Shown: piece after piece, positions 5,872 to 6,307 of the stretch | How positions within the stretch are numbered: position 1 is the first letter of the stretch | How the letters are laid out: every line of letters starts with the position of its first letter | Source: Gammaproteobacteria bacterium | GTDB lineage: Bacteria > Pseudomonadota > Gammaproteobacteria > JAJDOJ01 | NCBI GenBank assembly: GCA_027030565.1 | Contig: JALVEU010000394.1 | Coordinates: forward strand, 1 to 6,307 | DNA: 6,307 nt | Reading direction: 5' to 3' | Translations under genes and position numbers: made by a program | The notes under the pieces: model-generated | Told to the model about the DNA's origin: nothing | The model's input: only the letters and a program-made list of their open reading frames with translations | The model's database searches: none

Positions 5872-6307
5872 ACCGCGCCGCGTCCTCATCATCGTCGAGA
5901 ATCTCCCGGTCCCGTTCGACCGGCGGGTGTGGCAGGAAGCCACCACACTGCGCGATGCCGGCTACGAGGTCTCGGTGATCTGCCCCAAGATGCGCGGTTA
6001 CACCCGTTCGCGCGAGGACATCGACGGGATCCACGTGTACCGCCACCCGCTGCCGGTGGAGGGGGCCGGTGCCCTCGGTTACGCCGTCGAATATGCCACG
6101 GCCCTGTTCTGGGAGTTCGTGCTGGCCTGGCGCGTGTTGTTCAACCACGGGTTCGACGCCATCCACGCCTGCAATCCCCCCGACAACATCTTCCTGGTCG
6201 GAGGGTTTTTCAAGCTGTTCGGCAAGCGTTTCCTGTTCGACCATCACGACATCAACCCGGAGCTCTACGAGGCCAAGTTCGGCCGCCGCGACCTGTTCTA
6301 TCGGCTC
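5852..6307 (+). CDS. GT4-family glycosyltransferase, 3'-truncated
   Basis: An open frame from ATG at 5852 runs to the right edge without a stop, giving 152 residues of the N-terminal GT-B Rossmann domain. Recognisable segments are VENLPVPFDRRVWQEA (15-30), where the acceptor-side loop follows the first strand, then LRDAGYEVSVICP (33-45), AIHACNPPDN (103-112) and LFDHHDINPELYEAKF (128-143). These are typical of the exopolysaccharide-locus GT4 proteins that sit beside AlgD/Ugd dehydrogenases. Such enzymes add one sugar from a nucleotide donor to a lipid-linked intermediate on the cytoplasmic face of the inner membrane; donor and linkage cannot be told. The donor-binding C-terminal half lies outside the window. 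GGAG at 5837-5840 is 11 nt upstream, inside algD. The start lies in a different frame, 20 nt before the end of algD, which implies co-translation. Confidence 0.88.
   Translation, partial: MTASAGRPRRVLIIVENLPVPFDRRVWQEATTLRDAGYEVSVICPKMRGYTRSREDIDGIHVYRHPLPVEGAGALGYAVEYATALFWEFVLAWRVLFNHGFDAIHACNPPDNIFLVGGFFKLFGKRFLFDHHDINPELYEAKFGRRDLFYRL

Noticed and set aside
4504..5946. 480-codon open frame on the minus strand antisense to algD
   Set aside because: It is His/Ala/Gly/Val-rich low-complexity translation with no family resemblance; the plus strand is unambiguous AlgD.

Overview
This is a GC-rich, gene-dense window from a Gram-negative bacterium. The LpxA-type acyltransferase, the LAAC lipoprotein signal and the AlgD-type dehydrogenase point to a proteobacterium. 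A gammaproteobacterium is my best guess, from codon use and gene repertoire as I remember them; I cannot name the genus. No RNA genes, mobile elements or CRISPR arrays were seen.

Layout. (1) On the + strand, positions 2-694 hold the 3' part of a HAD subfamily IIA phosphatase gene. Its stop codon overlaps the TTG start of an lpxA-like acyltransferase gene (691-1491). (2) On the - strand, convergent with lpxA, 1566-2087 encodes a small lipoprotein whose C-terminal half is a regular 20-residue beta-solenoid-like repeat (DUF3060-like). (3) About 305 bp of divergent intergenic DNA (2088-2392) holds a likely -10 box for the lipoprotein and a perfect 10-bp inverted repeat in front of the next gene. 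(4) On the + strand there is a heparinase II/III-family polysaccharide lyase (2393-4378), a 179-bp gap with two perfect hairpins, an AlgD-type GDP-mannose 6-dehydrogenase (4558-5871), and the overlapping start of a GT4 glycosyltransferase that runs off the right edge (5852-6307).

How the genes may work together. The right half looks like the edge of an exopolysaccharide biosynthesis locus. AlgD would make a uronic-acid sugar nucleotide, the glycosyltransferase would use sugar nucleotides to build the repeat unit, and the lyase could trim or clear a uronate-containing polymer, as AlgL does for alginate. The GT4 next to algD, in the place where alg8 sits in the classical alginate operon, argues for a heteropolysaccharide other than alginate. 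The left half (HAD phosphatase and LpxA-like protein) is probably a separate transcription unit. Its acyltransferase keeps all the conserved LpxA histidines but differs in the nucleotide-sugar loop, so it may be a paralog with altered specificity. No wholly new system is evident. The most unusual items are the repeat lipoprotein, the atypical LpxA and the lyase/AlgD/GT4 combination.
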